The translations under genes and the position numbers were made by a program. DNA of 64,000 nucleotides from Carboxydothermus hydrogenoformans Z-2901 (GTDB taxonomy: Bacteria; Bacillota; Z-2901; Carboxydothermales; Carboxydothermaceae): positions 744,001-808,000 of the forward strand of contig NC_007503.1 of assembly GCF_000012865.1 (NCBI RefSeq), given 5' to 3'. The notes beneath the pieces were generated by a model. That model worked only from the letters and a program-made list of their open reading frames with translations. It made no database searches and was not told the DNA's origin. This document shows positions 32,773-41,331 of this stretch, piece by piece. Within the stretch, counting starts at the first letter, position 1. The number at the start of each line of letters is the position of its first letter.

Positions 32773-33598
32773 AATTATTGAGGTAAGCTTTATCGACGGT
32801 CCCGGAACCCGGATGGCAATCTTTCTCCAGGGTTGTAATCTTGACTGCCTGTACTGTCACAACCCGGAAACCCAAAAATACTGCCAGAATTGTGGTAGAT
32901 GTGTTGAACAGTGCCCGGCCGGAGCCTTAACAAACCTTGACGGTAAGGTAACCTGGGATAAGGCGATTTGCCAGGGGTGTGACCGTTGCCTTGAGGTGTG
33001 TCCCCATTCATCCACTCCCAAAACTACCCTTTGGGAGGCGGAGGATTTAGTAGCTTATATTTTGGAAAATGAAGTTTTTTTAGATGGGGTAACCTTTTCC
33101 GGCGGGGAATGCACCCTGCAGGCGGATTTTATCCTGGAAGTTAGCAAAAAGCTTAAAGAAAAAAGTAATCTAACGGTTTTTGTCGATACTAATTGCTTTC
33201 TGGAGGAAGAGAAATTTCTAACCTTATGTCAAAATATCGATGGAATTATGGCCGATTTAAAAGCTTTTGACCCGGTTTTGCACCGAAAGCTGACCGGTGT
33301 GGCCAACGAATTAATTTTTCAAAATTTAAATACGGCGTCGCAGCTTGGAGTACTGTATGAGATTCGAACGGTATTGGTGCCCGGCTTAAACGATCATCCG
33401 CAGGAAGTAAAAAACATTGCCCGGTTTATTCGTGAACTCAATTCGTATACATTGTTAAAACTGATACCTTTCCGTAACTATGGTGTAAAATCTTATTTAA
33501 AAGGCGTACCGAACTTGCCTGAAGAAAAATTTTTTGAGCTATTTGAGTTTGCAACGGAAATTCTTGGTTCCCGGGTTTACGGGAAGTACGGTATGTAA
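32753..33598 (+). CDS. yjjW: YjjW-family glycyl radical enzyme activase (radical SAM)
   Basis: 281 residues from a GTG inside the end of yjjI, behind AAGGTAAGGA. The radical SAM motif is CNLDCLYCHN (Cys about 28, 32, 35). Two ferredoxin-like clusters follow (CQNCGRCVEQCP, CQGCDRCLEVCP), then the SAM-binding GGE (FSGGECTLQ). Activases of this group reduce SAM to make the 5'-deoxyadenosyl radical that abstracts hydrogen from the Gly of their partner, here the YjjI protein. Confidence 0.92.
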   Translation: MRGIVNKIIEVSFIDGPGTRMAIFLQGCNLDCLYCHNPETQKYCQNCGRCVEQCPAGALTNLDGKVTWDKAICQGCDRCLEVCPHSSTPKTTLWEAEDLVAYILENEVFLDGVTFSGGECTLQADFILEVSKKLKEKSNLTVFVDTNCFLEEEKFLTLCQNIDGIMADLKAFDPVLHRKLTGVANELIFQNLNTASQLGVLYEIRTVLVPGLNDHPQEVKNIARFIRELNSYTLLKLIPFRNYGVKSYLKGVPNLPEEKFFELFEFATEILGSRVYGKYGM

Positions 33599-33629
33599 AG
33601 TTTGTATTTAAATTCTTTTGCCAAAAGTA

Positions 33630-33657
33630 TTGTAATTTTAACTTTATGTTTTATAAT
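33630..33657 (+). promoter_or_regulatory. Promoter of riboswitch-controlled gene
   Basis: TTGTAA (33630-33635), 16-bp spacer, TATAAT (33652-33657). The riboswitch begins about 28 bp further on. Confidence 0.6.
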
Positions 33658-33684
33658 AGAGTAAAAAAGATAAGATTTTACCGA

Positions 33685-33768
33685 TAAAGGCAAACCCGGC
33701 GAAAGCCGGCGACGCAAAGCTACAGGGGCTAAGGCCGTAAGGCTATGCCAGCCAGCTGCCGAAGGTGT
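33685..33768 (+). promoter_or_regulatory. Cyclic di-GMP class I (GEMM) riboswitch, copy 1
   Basis: The class I aptamer core is clear: GGCAAACC, a CCGGC-GAAA-GCCGG hairpin with GNRA loop (P2), GACGCAAAGC, the tetraloop-receptor side with GGGGCTAAGGCC and ATGCCAGCCAGCTGCCG closing. Such RNAs bind cyclic di-GMP in gene leaders. A hairpin, AACCCTCC/GGAGGGTT (33782-33808), lies between aptamer and start codon and can act as expression platform. The controlled gene is the secreted protein at 33833. Confidence 0.93.
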
Positions 33769-33832
33769 TAAGGGGATTATTAACCCTCCGCTTTCTGGCA
33801 GGAGGGTTTAAAATTTTAAAGGGGGTATTTTA

Positions 33833-34693
33833 ATGAAGAAGATAGCGGTTTTAGTTTTAACGGTATTTTTACTTGGGATTACTTTACCTGCGTTGGCCGA
33901 TACTGCTACCACCGTGCCAGCTAATACCACTCCGGGGGTAAGTGATACTGTTTATGCCAACCAAACTCCAACCGTAAGTGACACTACCTATACTACCCCA
34001 TCGGTAACGGATCAAACTTATCAACCTGTACCGGCTCCAGCAGACAACCCGTTGCCTTTTGATTTAAACCTTTTAAACAGCTTGTCTTATAATCAGCTAA
34101 AACAGTTAAAGGAAGAAATTGAAAATCTTTTGGAGCAAAAAGAGGAAGAACTTCAGGAATTTAAAGGAATTGTAACTTCCTTTGACGGACAAACTCTTAC
34201 CGTTAAAGGAGAAAACGAAGAAAAAACTTTTGTAATTACATCGGATACGGACATGGAAGTAAAAGGAGAGTTAGGTGCTGGTTATAAAGCAGAAGTAAAA
34301 TACGATCCGGCAAGCAACGAGGCTATAAAAGTTGAAGCAAAACCTGTAATACTGGAATATACCGGTACGGTAATTTCTTTTGATGGTAACAATCTCACCG
34401 TTGCCCGGGGAAATGGTGAACAAAAAACCTTTAGTATTACGGAGAACACTAAAATTGAAGGATTAGGCAAGCTTAAAGGAGAAAAAACCATCAAACCTGG
34501 TTATAAAGTAGGTGTTAAATACACCTTAACGGGAAATGCTATCGAAGTTAAGGTAATACTGGCAAAGGTTGAAAAGGATAAGGAAAAAGAAAAGGAGAAA
34601 GAAAAGGAAAGAAAAAAAGAAAGTAAAAAAGAAAAAGAACAAAAATCAGAAACAAAAAAATTCGTAAAAAAGACATACTACAAAAAAAGATAA
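33833..34693 (+). CDS. Secreted repeat protein under c-di-GMP riboswitch control
   Basis: 286 residues, ATG behind AAAGGGGG. A signal peptide (VLTVFLLGITLPALA) is followed by a Thr/Pro/Tyr-rich region with VSDT-type repeats (24-70), a short coiled coil (LKQLKEEIENLLEQKEEEL) and two similar beta domains, GIVTSFDGQTLTVKG and GTVISFDGNNLTVARG, that resemble DUF5666 repeats. The last 45 residues are nearly all Lys/Glu. It is probably exported to the cell surface, where it may take part in adhesion or matrix formation; that role is inferred from riboswitch control. Confidence 0.75.
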   Translation: MKKIAVLVLTVFLLGITLPALADTATTVPANTTPGVSDTVYANQTPTVSDTTYTTPSVTDQTYQPVPAPADNPLPFDLNLLNSLSYNQLKQLKEEIENLLEQKEEELQEFKGIVTSFDGQTLTVKGENEEKTFVITSDTDMEVKGELGAGYKAEVKYDPASNEAIKVEAKPVILEYTGTVISFDGNNLTVARGNGEQKTFSITENTKIEGLGKLKGEKTIKPGYKVGVKYTLTGNAIEVKVILAKVEKDKEKEKEKEKERKKESKKEKEQKSETKKFVKKTYYKKR

Positions 34694-34706
34694 ACCTTTT
34701 TAATAT

Positions 34707-34737
34707 TAGCCGACTGGTTTACCGCCAGTCGGCTTTA
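34707..34737 (+). terminator. Rho-independent terminator
   Basis: AGCCGACTGG pairs with CCAGTCGGCT around TTTACCG, followed by TTATTATT. Confidence 0.85.
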
Positions 34738-34835
34738 TTATTGCATGCGAAAGTTGCCAAGGGGCTGGCAACACAAAATGTTCCATTTTCGCTGTGGAAT
34801 CTGTCATGTACATTACTTGAGAGCTGACAAAATAT

Positions 34836-34881
34836 ATACAAACAGGGAGGAGTATGGTATAATTTTGAAGAATATGTCGAA
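34836..34881 (+). promoter_or_regulatory. Shared-layout promoter with Spo0A-type box, copy 1 (GGDEF gene)
   Basis: ATACAA (34836-34841), 16 bp, TATAAT (34858-34863), and TGTCGAA (34875-34881), which matches the Spo0A box core, 17 bp after the start of the -10. The same spacing recurs at 37073. A box just past the transcription start would fit repression by Spo0A. Confidence 0.6.
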
Positions 34882-34978
34882 ATATTGGAATTTTTTTATT
34901 TAAGAAGTAAAAAATATTACCGCCCCAAGAAACGTTTGGAAGCTTTGGAAGCTTGAAAAAAGGGAGGCTTGACGGGGC

Positions 34979-36985
34979 TTGAAGGATAAAAAAATATTGA
35001 TCGTGGAAGACAGTAAATTTCAAGCAAAAACCATAGCCAATATCCTGAATAAATACGGTTATACCGTTGAAATTGCTCTAACCGGTGAAGCGGCAGTCGA
35101 AAAAGTAAGTGGTGGATGGTACCCTGATCTCATCTTAATGGATATTGAGCTGGGAGAAGGGATGGATGGAGTACAAACAGCGCTGGCAATTCAGCAGATT
35201 AGTGAGCTGCCCGTTGTTTTTCTAACTGCGCATACTGAACCAGCAGTGGTAGAAAAAATTCGTTCTGTTACGGCCTACGGATATGTAATGAAAAGTGCTA
35301 CTGAACAAGTGCTGATAACCATAGTTGAAATGGCCTTGCGGCTTTATGAGGCAAACGTCCATGCAAACATGTACTGGCAGATATTAGAGGATTCGCTAAA
35401 TGAAATTTATATTTTTAACCCTGAAACATTGAGATTTCATGTGGTCAACCGTGGTGCCAGGAAGAACCTGGGATATACCCTGGAAGAATTGAACACCATG
35501 ACACCCCTTGACCTTAAACCGGAATTTGACCTTAAAAGTTTCAGAGCTCTGCTTGAACCCTTGCTGAGCGGTAAGGAGGAACAAATTGTTTTTTATACTG
35601 TACACCGGCGGAAGGATGGTTCGCTATATCCCGTAGAAGTTCACCTGCAGCTTTTTGACTACCGGGGAGAAAAATTGTGCCTGGCCCTGGTTATTGATTT
35701 GACCGAAAGGAAAGCGCTGGAAGAGGAAAACAGGCGTAAAGAAGAACAGCTCCGTTTGATGTTAGAAGCCTTACCCAATCCTACATATCTCATTAACAGA
35801 GAACGACAAATAATTGCCTTAAATCAGGTGGCAAAGGAACGGGGAGCAGTAGTTGGCGATTATTGCTGGCACAGCATTCATCATTTAAAAACTATTTCTC
35901 CTGTTGAACGTCAATTTTTTGAAAACACCGGAAAACCGCTGCCCGGTACCAAGTGTTATTTTTGCCGGGCGGATGAGGCTTTAAACCGAAAGCAAAAAGA
36001 AAATTGCGAGGTAAATTTGGATGGTTTATTCTGGAATATCTGGTGGGTACCGATCGATGAAAATACCTATCTTCACTATGTTATCGATGTAACAAAATAT
36101 AAAAAAATGGAAGAAGAAATAAGGGAGCAAAAGGAATTTTTACGGCTTATTCTTGACAGTATGCCGGCTGGAGTTATGGTCGTTGATGCTAAAACTTTCA
36201 GGATTGAAAACGTAAACCTGGAAGCTGCTGCGATGATTGGAGCATCTCCGGAAGAGATTATTGGCAAAAGCTGCTTTGAAATATTTCCGGAAAGTAAGGG
36301 ATTATGTCTGATTACAGCGGTAGGTCAGGAAATGGATTGGGCGGAGCGAATTTTACATAGAATGGATGGCTCTCAATTGCCTGTACTTAAAATCGTTAAA
36401 CGACTTAGAACTAAAAGCGGCGAAAAGTTAATTGAGACTTTTATAGACCTTACGGAACGCAAAAAGCTGGAGGAACAGCTTTACCGCTTATCCATTACCG
36501 ATTATTTAACCCAGGCTTACAACCGCCGTTATTTTACAGAAATGTTAGAACGGGAAATAGAACGTGCCAAAAGGACTAAAATGCCCTTTGCGTTAATTAT
36601 GTTAGATATCGACCATTTTAAGAATGTAAATGACCGTTTTGGACATGCTGCTGGCGATTTGGTTTTAAAAACCCTGGCAAATTTGATTAAAAACAGGATT
36701 CGTCAAACCGACTGTCTGGCCCGCTGGGGTGGGGAAGAGTTTGTGATTCTCTTACCGAATACTCCAGTGGAAAAAGCAGCAGGCTTAGCGGAAGAATTGC
36801 GGGAGCAGTTAAGCATGCTGGAGATTCCGGGCGTAGGCCGGGTGACCGCCAGTTTTGGGGTAACCGGTTACTGTCCCGGAGATACGCTTGATACGTTATT
36901 AATGCGTGCTGACCAAATGCTGTATACAGCCAAAGCTTCAGGAAGAAATTGTGTTCGTTTTTCCGAGAAATGTCCGGAAAAGTAG
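34979..36985 (+). CDS. Response regulator diguanylate cyclase (REC-PAS-PAS-PAS-GGDEF)
   Basis: 668 residues from a TTG behind GGGAGG. The receiver domain (1-125) has Asp55 in LILMDIELG and Lys in YVMKSA. Three PAS-like domains follow: about 130-250, about 255-375 with an odd cysteine set (GDYCWHS, CYFCRADE, NCEVNL), and about 385-500. The GGDEF domain ends the protein, with a GGEEF active site near 584 and the inhibitory RxxD (RQTD) nine residues earlier. It should make cyclic di-GMP after phosphorylation or ligand sensing. No kinase gene is adjacent. Confidence 0.92.
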   Translation: MKDKKILIVEDSKFQAKTIANILNKYGYTVEIALTGEAAVEKVSGGWYPDLILMDIELGEGMDGVQTALAIQQISELPVVFLTAHTEPAVVEKIRSVTAYGYVMKSATEQVLITIVEMALRLYEANVHANMYWQILEDSLNEIYIFNPETLRFHVVNRGARKNLGYTLEELNTMTPLDLKPEFDLKSFRALLEPLLSGKEEQIVFYTVHRRKDGSLYPVEVHLQLFDYRGEKLCLALVIDLTERKALEEENRRKEEQLRLMLEALPNPTYLINRERQIIALNQVAKERGAVVGDYCWHSIHHLKTISPVERQFFENTGKPLPGTKCYFCRADEALNRKQKENCEVNLDGLFWNIWWVPIDENTYLHYVIDVTKYKKMEEEIREQKEFLRLILDSMPAGVMVVDAKTFRIENVNLEAAAMIGASPEEIIGKSCFEIFPESKGLCLITAVGQEMDWAERILHRMDGSQLPVLKIVKRLRTKSGEKLIETFIDLTERKKLEEQLYRLSITDYLTQAYNRRYFTEMLEREIERAKRTKMPFALIMLDIDHFKNVNDRFGHAAGDLVLKTLANLIKNRIRQTDCLARWGGEEFVILLPNTPVEKAAGLAEELREQLSMLEIPGVGRVTASFGVTGYCPGDTLDTLLMRADQMLYTAKASGRNCVRFSEKCPEK

Positions 36986-37049
36986 GACTATCAATGAACA
37001 AAATACAACTTATAAGTTTGTTGAATTGTAAAAATATAACAATATTGGT

Positions 37050-37069
37050 AAAAAAAAAAAAAAAAAAAA
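37050..37069 (+). repeat. Run of 20 adenines
   Basis: An uninterrupted A tract just upstream of the promoter at 37073. It may bend DNA or act as an UP element, and is prone to length variation. Confidence 0.8.
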
Positions 37070-37072
37070 TAT

Positions 37073-37118
37073 ATACAAATGGAAAATATTATATTATAAT
37101 ATTACAAAAGATGTCGAA
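37073..37118 (+). promoter_or_regulatory. Shared-layout promoter with Spo0A-type box, copy 2 (HD-GYP gene)
   Basis: ATACAA (37073-37078), 16 bp, TATAAT (37095-37100), TGTCGAA (37112-37118), all at the same distances as in copy 1. The A20 tract precedes it. Confidence 0.6.
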
Positions 37119-37161
37119 ATTTCATGAAAACACTCTTTTTAGCGTTTATGACGAATATTAC

Positions 37162-37192
37162 ACCCTTTTGCCTTAGGGTAAAAGGGTTTTTT
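37162..37192 (+). terminator. Terminator in the leader of the HD-GYP gene (attenuator-like)
   Basis: ACCCTTTT (37162-37169) pairs with AAAAGGGT (37180-37187), then TTTTTT. It lies between the promoter at 37073 and the gene at 37228, so it would end transcription after an about 85-nt leader unless bypassed. It could also be the end of a small RNA. Confidence 0.65.
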
Positions 37193-37227
37193 GATAAAAA
37201 GATAGAGAGTAGAGAAGGGGAGGTTAA

Positions 37228-38304
37228 ATGTTATCTATCAATATTACTTCCTTAGCTTTATCTTTAAACAGAAACTTTGGGTTATATGAAAAAAAAGAGC
37301 ATCTTTACCGTTTAAGAATGGCATTGATTGGTTTGCTTATTGGAAAAAAGCTAAATTTAAGTGAAGAAGAGATGAAGAAAATATTTATCCATTCTTTGCT
37401 TAAAGGCAATCTGGATTCAAATTGTAATATAATTTCAAATTCTATCGAAGAAATAATATGTCTGGCAAGATTAGTAGCAAAATTATTAGGGAGAAGAAAT
37501 GTTTGCATTTTTGTTAAAGATAAGGTACGTAAATATATTTTAAACGAATATTTAAATGTTTTTCCAATGACTCCGGTAGTTATGGCACTTTTGGAACTTA
37601 TGGAGGAAGAGGCATTTTGGTTTAATTTGGAAAAAGAGTTTTTGTTTTTGGATATTTTAAAAATGACAATGGGTTGGGAAGACAACAAGATTCTTAAAGA
37701 AGAAGAGATTAAAAAAGTTGCTAACTTACTTACCCGTTTAATTGAGAATAAAGATGTACAAACTCGAGAACATTCTCAAAGGGTAGCGAGAATTGCCTTA
37801 CGACTAAGCGAAGAATTAAAATTGTCTGAGGAGCAAATTCAGAAAGTTGAGCTTGCAAGTCTAATCCATGATATAGGCAAACTTGCTATACCCGCTAAAA
37901 TACTTCATAAACCAGGCAAGTTAACTGAACGTGAGTTTTTATTAGTAAAATCGCATCCTTTTTACACGTACAAACTTTTTGAAACTGTTGACGGATTAGA
38001 TGAAGTTGCTAAATGGGCAGGATACCATCATGAAAAGCTGGATGGTAGTGGGTATCCTTTTAAGGTTAAAAAAGAAGATTTGGATATTGAAGCACGTGTT
38101 ATCCAGGTGGCGGATATAACAGCTGCTTTGTTAGAAAAAAGAAGTTACCGGGATTCAATGGATAAAGAACAGGTGATAAAAATATTAAGACTTGAAGCTC
38201 AGAACAACAAGATTGATTTGGAAGTTTCGGAGTTAACACAAAGATTGTTGCTGGAGGACGAATTATTAAAAGATGATATAACTTATTCTATAGCTATCCT
38301 TTAA
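37228..38304 (+). CDS. HD-GYP cyclic di-GMP phosphodiesterase with degenerate N-terminal HD-like domain
   Basis: 358 residues, ATG behind GGGGAGG. Residues 1-150 are helical and look like a second, degenerate HD domain without metal residues. Residues about 170-340 are the HD-GYP domain: TREHSQRVARIALRLSEEL, LIHDIGKLAIP near 212, KSHPFYTYKLF and HHEKLDGSGYP near 268. It should hydrolyse cyclic di-GMP. The gene sits next to a diguanylate cyclase under the same type of promoter, giving a make/break pair. AT-rich relative to the window's core genes. Confidence 0.88.
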   Translation: MLSINITSLALSLNRNFGLYEKKEHLYRLRMALIGLLIGKKLNLSEEEMKKIFIHSLLKGNLDSNCNIISNSIEEIICLARLVAKLLGRRNVCIFVKDKVRKYILNEYLNVFPMTPVVMALLELMEEEAFWFNLEKEFLFLDILKMTMGWEDNKILKEEEIKKVANLLTRLIENKDVQTREHSQRVARIALRLSEELKLSEEQIQKVELASLIHDIGKLAIPAKILHKPGKLTEREFLLVKSHPFYTYKLFETVDGLDEVAKWAGYHHEKLDGSGYPFKVKKEDLDIEARVIQVADITAALLEKRSYRDSMDKEQVIKILRLEAQNNKIDLEVSELTQRLLLEDELLKDDITYSIAIL

Positions 38305-38314
38305 GCAACATAAA

Positions 38315-38721
38315 ATGGGGGAATTAAAAATGATAGCTTGGCATGATAGTATTGGAAGCAATTTATTAAACGTAACAGTAAATCTTTTAGAATTTAAAAA
38401 TGAATTTAATATAAGTTGTTTAAGGGTACTTTTGGTTGATAAATTTACAATATTGAAGAACTTAATAGTGATAATAACATCAATGATAACATTTTTGAAC
38501 ATTCTCTGCAATTTTTTTAAGGCAAAAATGTTGTGCATCTTGCATTGGAAAAGTTGAAGCCGGTTCATCATATTGCGGATGGTGACGATTCTGTTGTATT
38601 TATAAATAATGACTTTGTGGAAGAAGTTTGTATTCCTATAAGTTTTGAAAAAAATAAAGATATTGCAGTATGTGTATATTTTGGTTTTCTTAATAGAACT
38701 GCTATGTATCGATGTTGTTAA
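38315..38721 (+). pseudogene. Broken N-terminal sensor part of a HD-GYP/PilZ-like gene
   Basis: The ATG at 38315 opens a frame (MGELKMIAWHDSIGSNLLN) that loses coding sense at about 38445. A second frame then continues (NIEELNSDNNINDNIFEH), meets a TAA at 38518-38520 in a T7 run, and resumes in the same frame (GKNVVHLALEKLKPVHHI) through EVCIPISFEKNKDIAVCVYFGF to 38721. That last stretch aligns by pattern with the sensor domain of the intact protein at 54974 (VMQIIPIYVDKNSKNIMIIGYF). The sensor half is therefore disrupted at two or three places. Confidence 0.65.
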
Positions 38722-40022
38722 CATCATTTTTGAATAGGTTTAATCTTTTTGCAATATATTCTTATGCGCTTTTAAAATATAACCAAATAATTGCGATTGA
38801 AAGAGTTTTTAAATTTTTTATAATGATTGAAGATTATCTGAAAAATAACCTGCCTTCTATGAGGTTGCATGCTTTTAATGTTGCTTATTGGACTATTGAA
38901 ATAGCTAAAAAACTAAATTTACCAAAAGATGAGCGTGAGAAGCTTTATTACGCGGCATTATTCCATGATATAGGAAAAATAAATGTTAAAAACAGTATAG
39001 TAAACAAAGAGGGCCCATTAACACCAGAAGAATATGAAGAAATAAAAGAACATGCTGAGTTTGGATATGTAATTACTAGGGAGTTATTTGATAATATTTA
39101 CCCAGACATACCTTTTTGGATAAAGTGGCATCATGAAAACTATGACGGAAGTGGTTATCCTGAAGGTTTAAAAAAAAATGAAATTCCTTTTCCGAGTAGG
39201 ATTCTCAGGGTTGCAAATGTAATAGATGTTTTACATTCGCCTAAAAGTTACAAGAAGCCTGTTACTGTAAAGGAACTGGTGGAAGAACTTAAAAGATGTA
39301 CAGGAAAAGATTTTGATCCTGATGTGGTAGATGCAGCTCTTGATGTAATTAATGAAAGAATTGTTTTACCGATGGACATATTAAAATCCAATGTTGAAAA
39401 AATATTTCCAGCATTACTTTCGTTACGTACTTTTAGAGATGTATATAATTTTAATGGGTATTTTGTTTTTAACGAAAAGCGGAGTTATTTCAAATCTACT
39501 GATTTAAATGGAAATAGTGTTAAAGATTTATGGGATTTACAATCGGCATCTCTGGTGGTAGAAATATTTAATTCAATGTATGAGTATGAAGTAGAAGTAA
39601 TACCGGTAGAAGAACACACCTATATAATTTCGAACATTCGTCCTATGGAAAAAAAGAATTTTATCTCAATTTTATGGGAATTGGAAGCGGAATTAATTGC
39701 AGCAAGTGGTAAGAGCTTGAATGTTAAAGTAAAAAGACTTTCTGGTGATTATTTGTTATTTGCTCATGATAATTCCTGCCCTTTGGATATGTCAAGTCTT
39801 TATAAAATGAAGATAAAATTTGAAGATGGTGAAGAGTTGATTTTAAACGGTATAATTACCTATTATTATAATGCATCAACTAATTATGCTTTTTATAAAT
39901 ATGCATTTGTAAATATTGGTGAAACAACAAGAGATAAATTGTTTAAACAGATTTTTAAAAAACAAATTTATTTAAGAAGTTTTTTAAAGAAAGATAGATG
40001 GATCAAAAATAAAGCAGGATAA
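38712..40022 (+). CDS. HD-GYP protein with C-terminal PilZ-like domain (N-terminus lost)
   Basis: Frame of 436 residues; the start is uncertain (ATG 38712 or 38824; neither has a good ribosome site) because the upstream sensor domain is frameshifted. HD-GYP motifs are intact: ALFHDIGKINV near 86, EHAEFGYVI, WHHENYDGSGYP near 140 and RVANVIDVL. A middle region of unknown fold follows. The end (YAFVNIGETTRDKLFKQIFKKQ) matches the tail of PilZ-like domains and parallels the C-terminus of the protein at 54974. Probably a decaying paralogue; a shortened active enzyme is possible. Confidence 0.7.
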   Translation: MLLTSFLNRFNLFAIYSYALLKYNQIIAIERVFKFFIMIEDYLKNNLPSMRLHAFNVAYWTIEIAKKLNLPKDEREKLYYAALFHDIGKINVKNSIVNKEGPLTPEEYEEIKEHAEFGYVITRELFDNIYPDIPFWIKWHHENYDGSGYPEGLKKNEIPFPSRILRVANVIDVLHSPKSYKKPVTVKELVEELKRCTGKDFDPDVVDAALDVINERIVLPMDILKSNVEKIFPALLSLRTFRDVYNFNGYFVFNEKRSYFKSTDLNGNSVKDLWDLQSASLVVEIFNSMYEYEVEVIPVEEHTYIISNIRPMEKKNFISILWELEAELIAASGKSLNVKVKRLSGDYLLFAHDNSCPLDMSSLYKMKIKFEDGEELILNGIITYYYNASTNYAFYKYAFVNIGETTRDKLFKQIFKKQIYLRSFLKKDRWIKNKAG

Positions 40023-40141
40023 GTTTGAAGTGCAGATTAATTCTCTAAGCAATAGCATAAACCTATACTACTAATTTTTTTTTAATTTTCAGGCGCAAAA
40101 ATTGAGCAAGAATAAAAATACAAGAATAAAAAATACAAATA

Positions 40142-40438
40142 TTGTCAGGAATCTGGGAAGAAACTGCTAAATACCTGGGAGTTTTTACCGTTAAACTTTT
40201 AGTAGACAGGGTAATTTACGATCTAAGTCCAGAACTTCCGGAAGTAGAAATTTTAGAGTGTGATGAAACGGGCTTTGATTTTGAGAAAATCCGAAAGTTT
40301 TTAAGAGATAACCCCGACTTTGATTTTGGAGAGTTAGTATCAAAATTTACCACAAAATATGTGGGGATTATCGCCAAACTGGTGGATCCGAAAACACTAC
40401 AAAACCTAAAAGAGAAATTAGAAAGAAAGGGGTTTTAA
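40142..40438 (+). CDS. Small hypothetical protein preceding a KaiC-like ATPase
   Basis: 98 residues if the TTG at 40142 is used, but there is no ribosome site and the N-terminus may be truncated: the ATACAAAT just upstream repeats the -35 part of the district's shared promoter without its -10. The sequence has a hydrophobic patch (YLGVFTVKLLVDRVIY) and a basic helical tail (LVDPKTLQNLKEKLERKGF). It ends 2 bp before the KaiC-like gene, so they were one operon. Family unknown. Confidence 0.5.
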   Translation: MSGIWEETAKYLGVFTVKLLVDRVIYDLSPELPEVEILECDETGFDFEKIRKFLRDNPDFDFGELVSKFTTKYVGIIAKLVDPKTLQNLKEKLERKGF

Positions 40439-40440
40439 CA

Positions 40441-41331
40441 TTGGAGAGATTGGTGACGGGTATAGAAAACTTTGATGAGGTTTTAGGCGGTGGTATTCCC
40501 TTGTATTCAATAAATATTATCGCTGGTAATCCCGGCAGTGGTAAAACGATTTTAGTTCAAAACATTTTATTTAACGCAGCAAGGAGAGGATTAAAGAGTT
40601 TATATTTTACCACCGTTTCCGAAAGCCAGTTTAAAATGGTAAGAAACTTGGCTGATTTTGAGTTTTTTGATAATAGCTTTTTAGGTGAACAAATTATTTA
40701 CCGGGACTTAGGGCTTATCTTGAAAAAAGAGGGGCTTAATGGTGCGTTTGCTGCTGTTGATGATTTAATGAAAAAATTTAGACCGGATATTCTGGTAATT
40801 GACAGCTTTAAAGCTTTAAGAAGTCTTGTTGATAGCGAAAAAGAGTTCCGAGCCATGGTTTTTGAGTTAGCCTCTAAGTTGGCGGTTTGGGAAACCACTA
40901 CTTTTTTAGTTGGAGAGTACATAGAGGAAGAGTTGAGCACTTTATCGGAGTTTGCTATTGCTGACGGCATCATCTATCTTTATGGCCAGCAGGAGCGGAA
41001 ATTCCAGAAGCGGTATTTAAGAATCCTGAAGATGCGTGGAACCGGGACAATTCCCGGGGAACATATTTTTTTAATTGGTAAAGATGGAATTAAGCTTTAT
41101 CCCCGAATGTTACTAAGTCAAGAAGAATTGGTTTATGATGTGGAAAAGGGTTTAGGTTTAGAAGTGCGGGATAATTTTGGTATTGAAGGGCTTGATAATC
41201 TCTTAGGTGGTGGAATTTACCGGGGAAGCTCAACTCTTTTGGCGGGAGCTACCGGTACCGGGAAAACCCTTTTTAGCTTAAAGTTTGCTTTGGAAGCGGC
41301 CCAAAGGGGAGAAAAAGAGCCTAAGTGCTGA
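40441..41331 (+). pseudogene. KaiC-like RecA-superfamily ATPase, truncated in second domain
   Basis: 296 residues from a TTG behind AAAGGGG. The first RecA/KaiC domain is complete: GIENFDEVLGGGIP, Walker A GNPGSGKT near 29-36, Walker B DILVIDS and RGTGTIPGEH. A second domain begins (FGIEGLDNLLGGGIYRG) and has Walker A GATGTGKT near 271, but the frame then runs into a terminator hairpin and stops, so about 200 residues are missing. Such double-domain ATPases act in signalling or DNA-related switches. The first domain might still fold and bind ATP. Confidence 0.75.
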
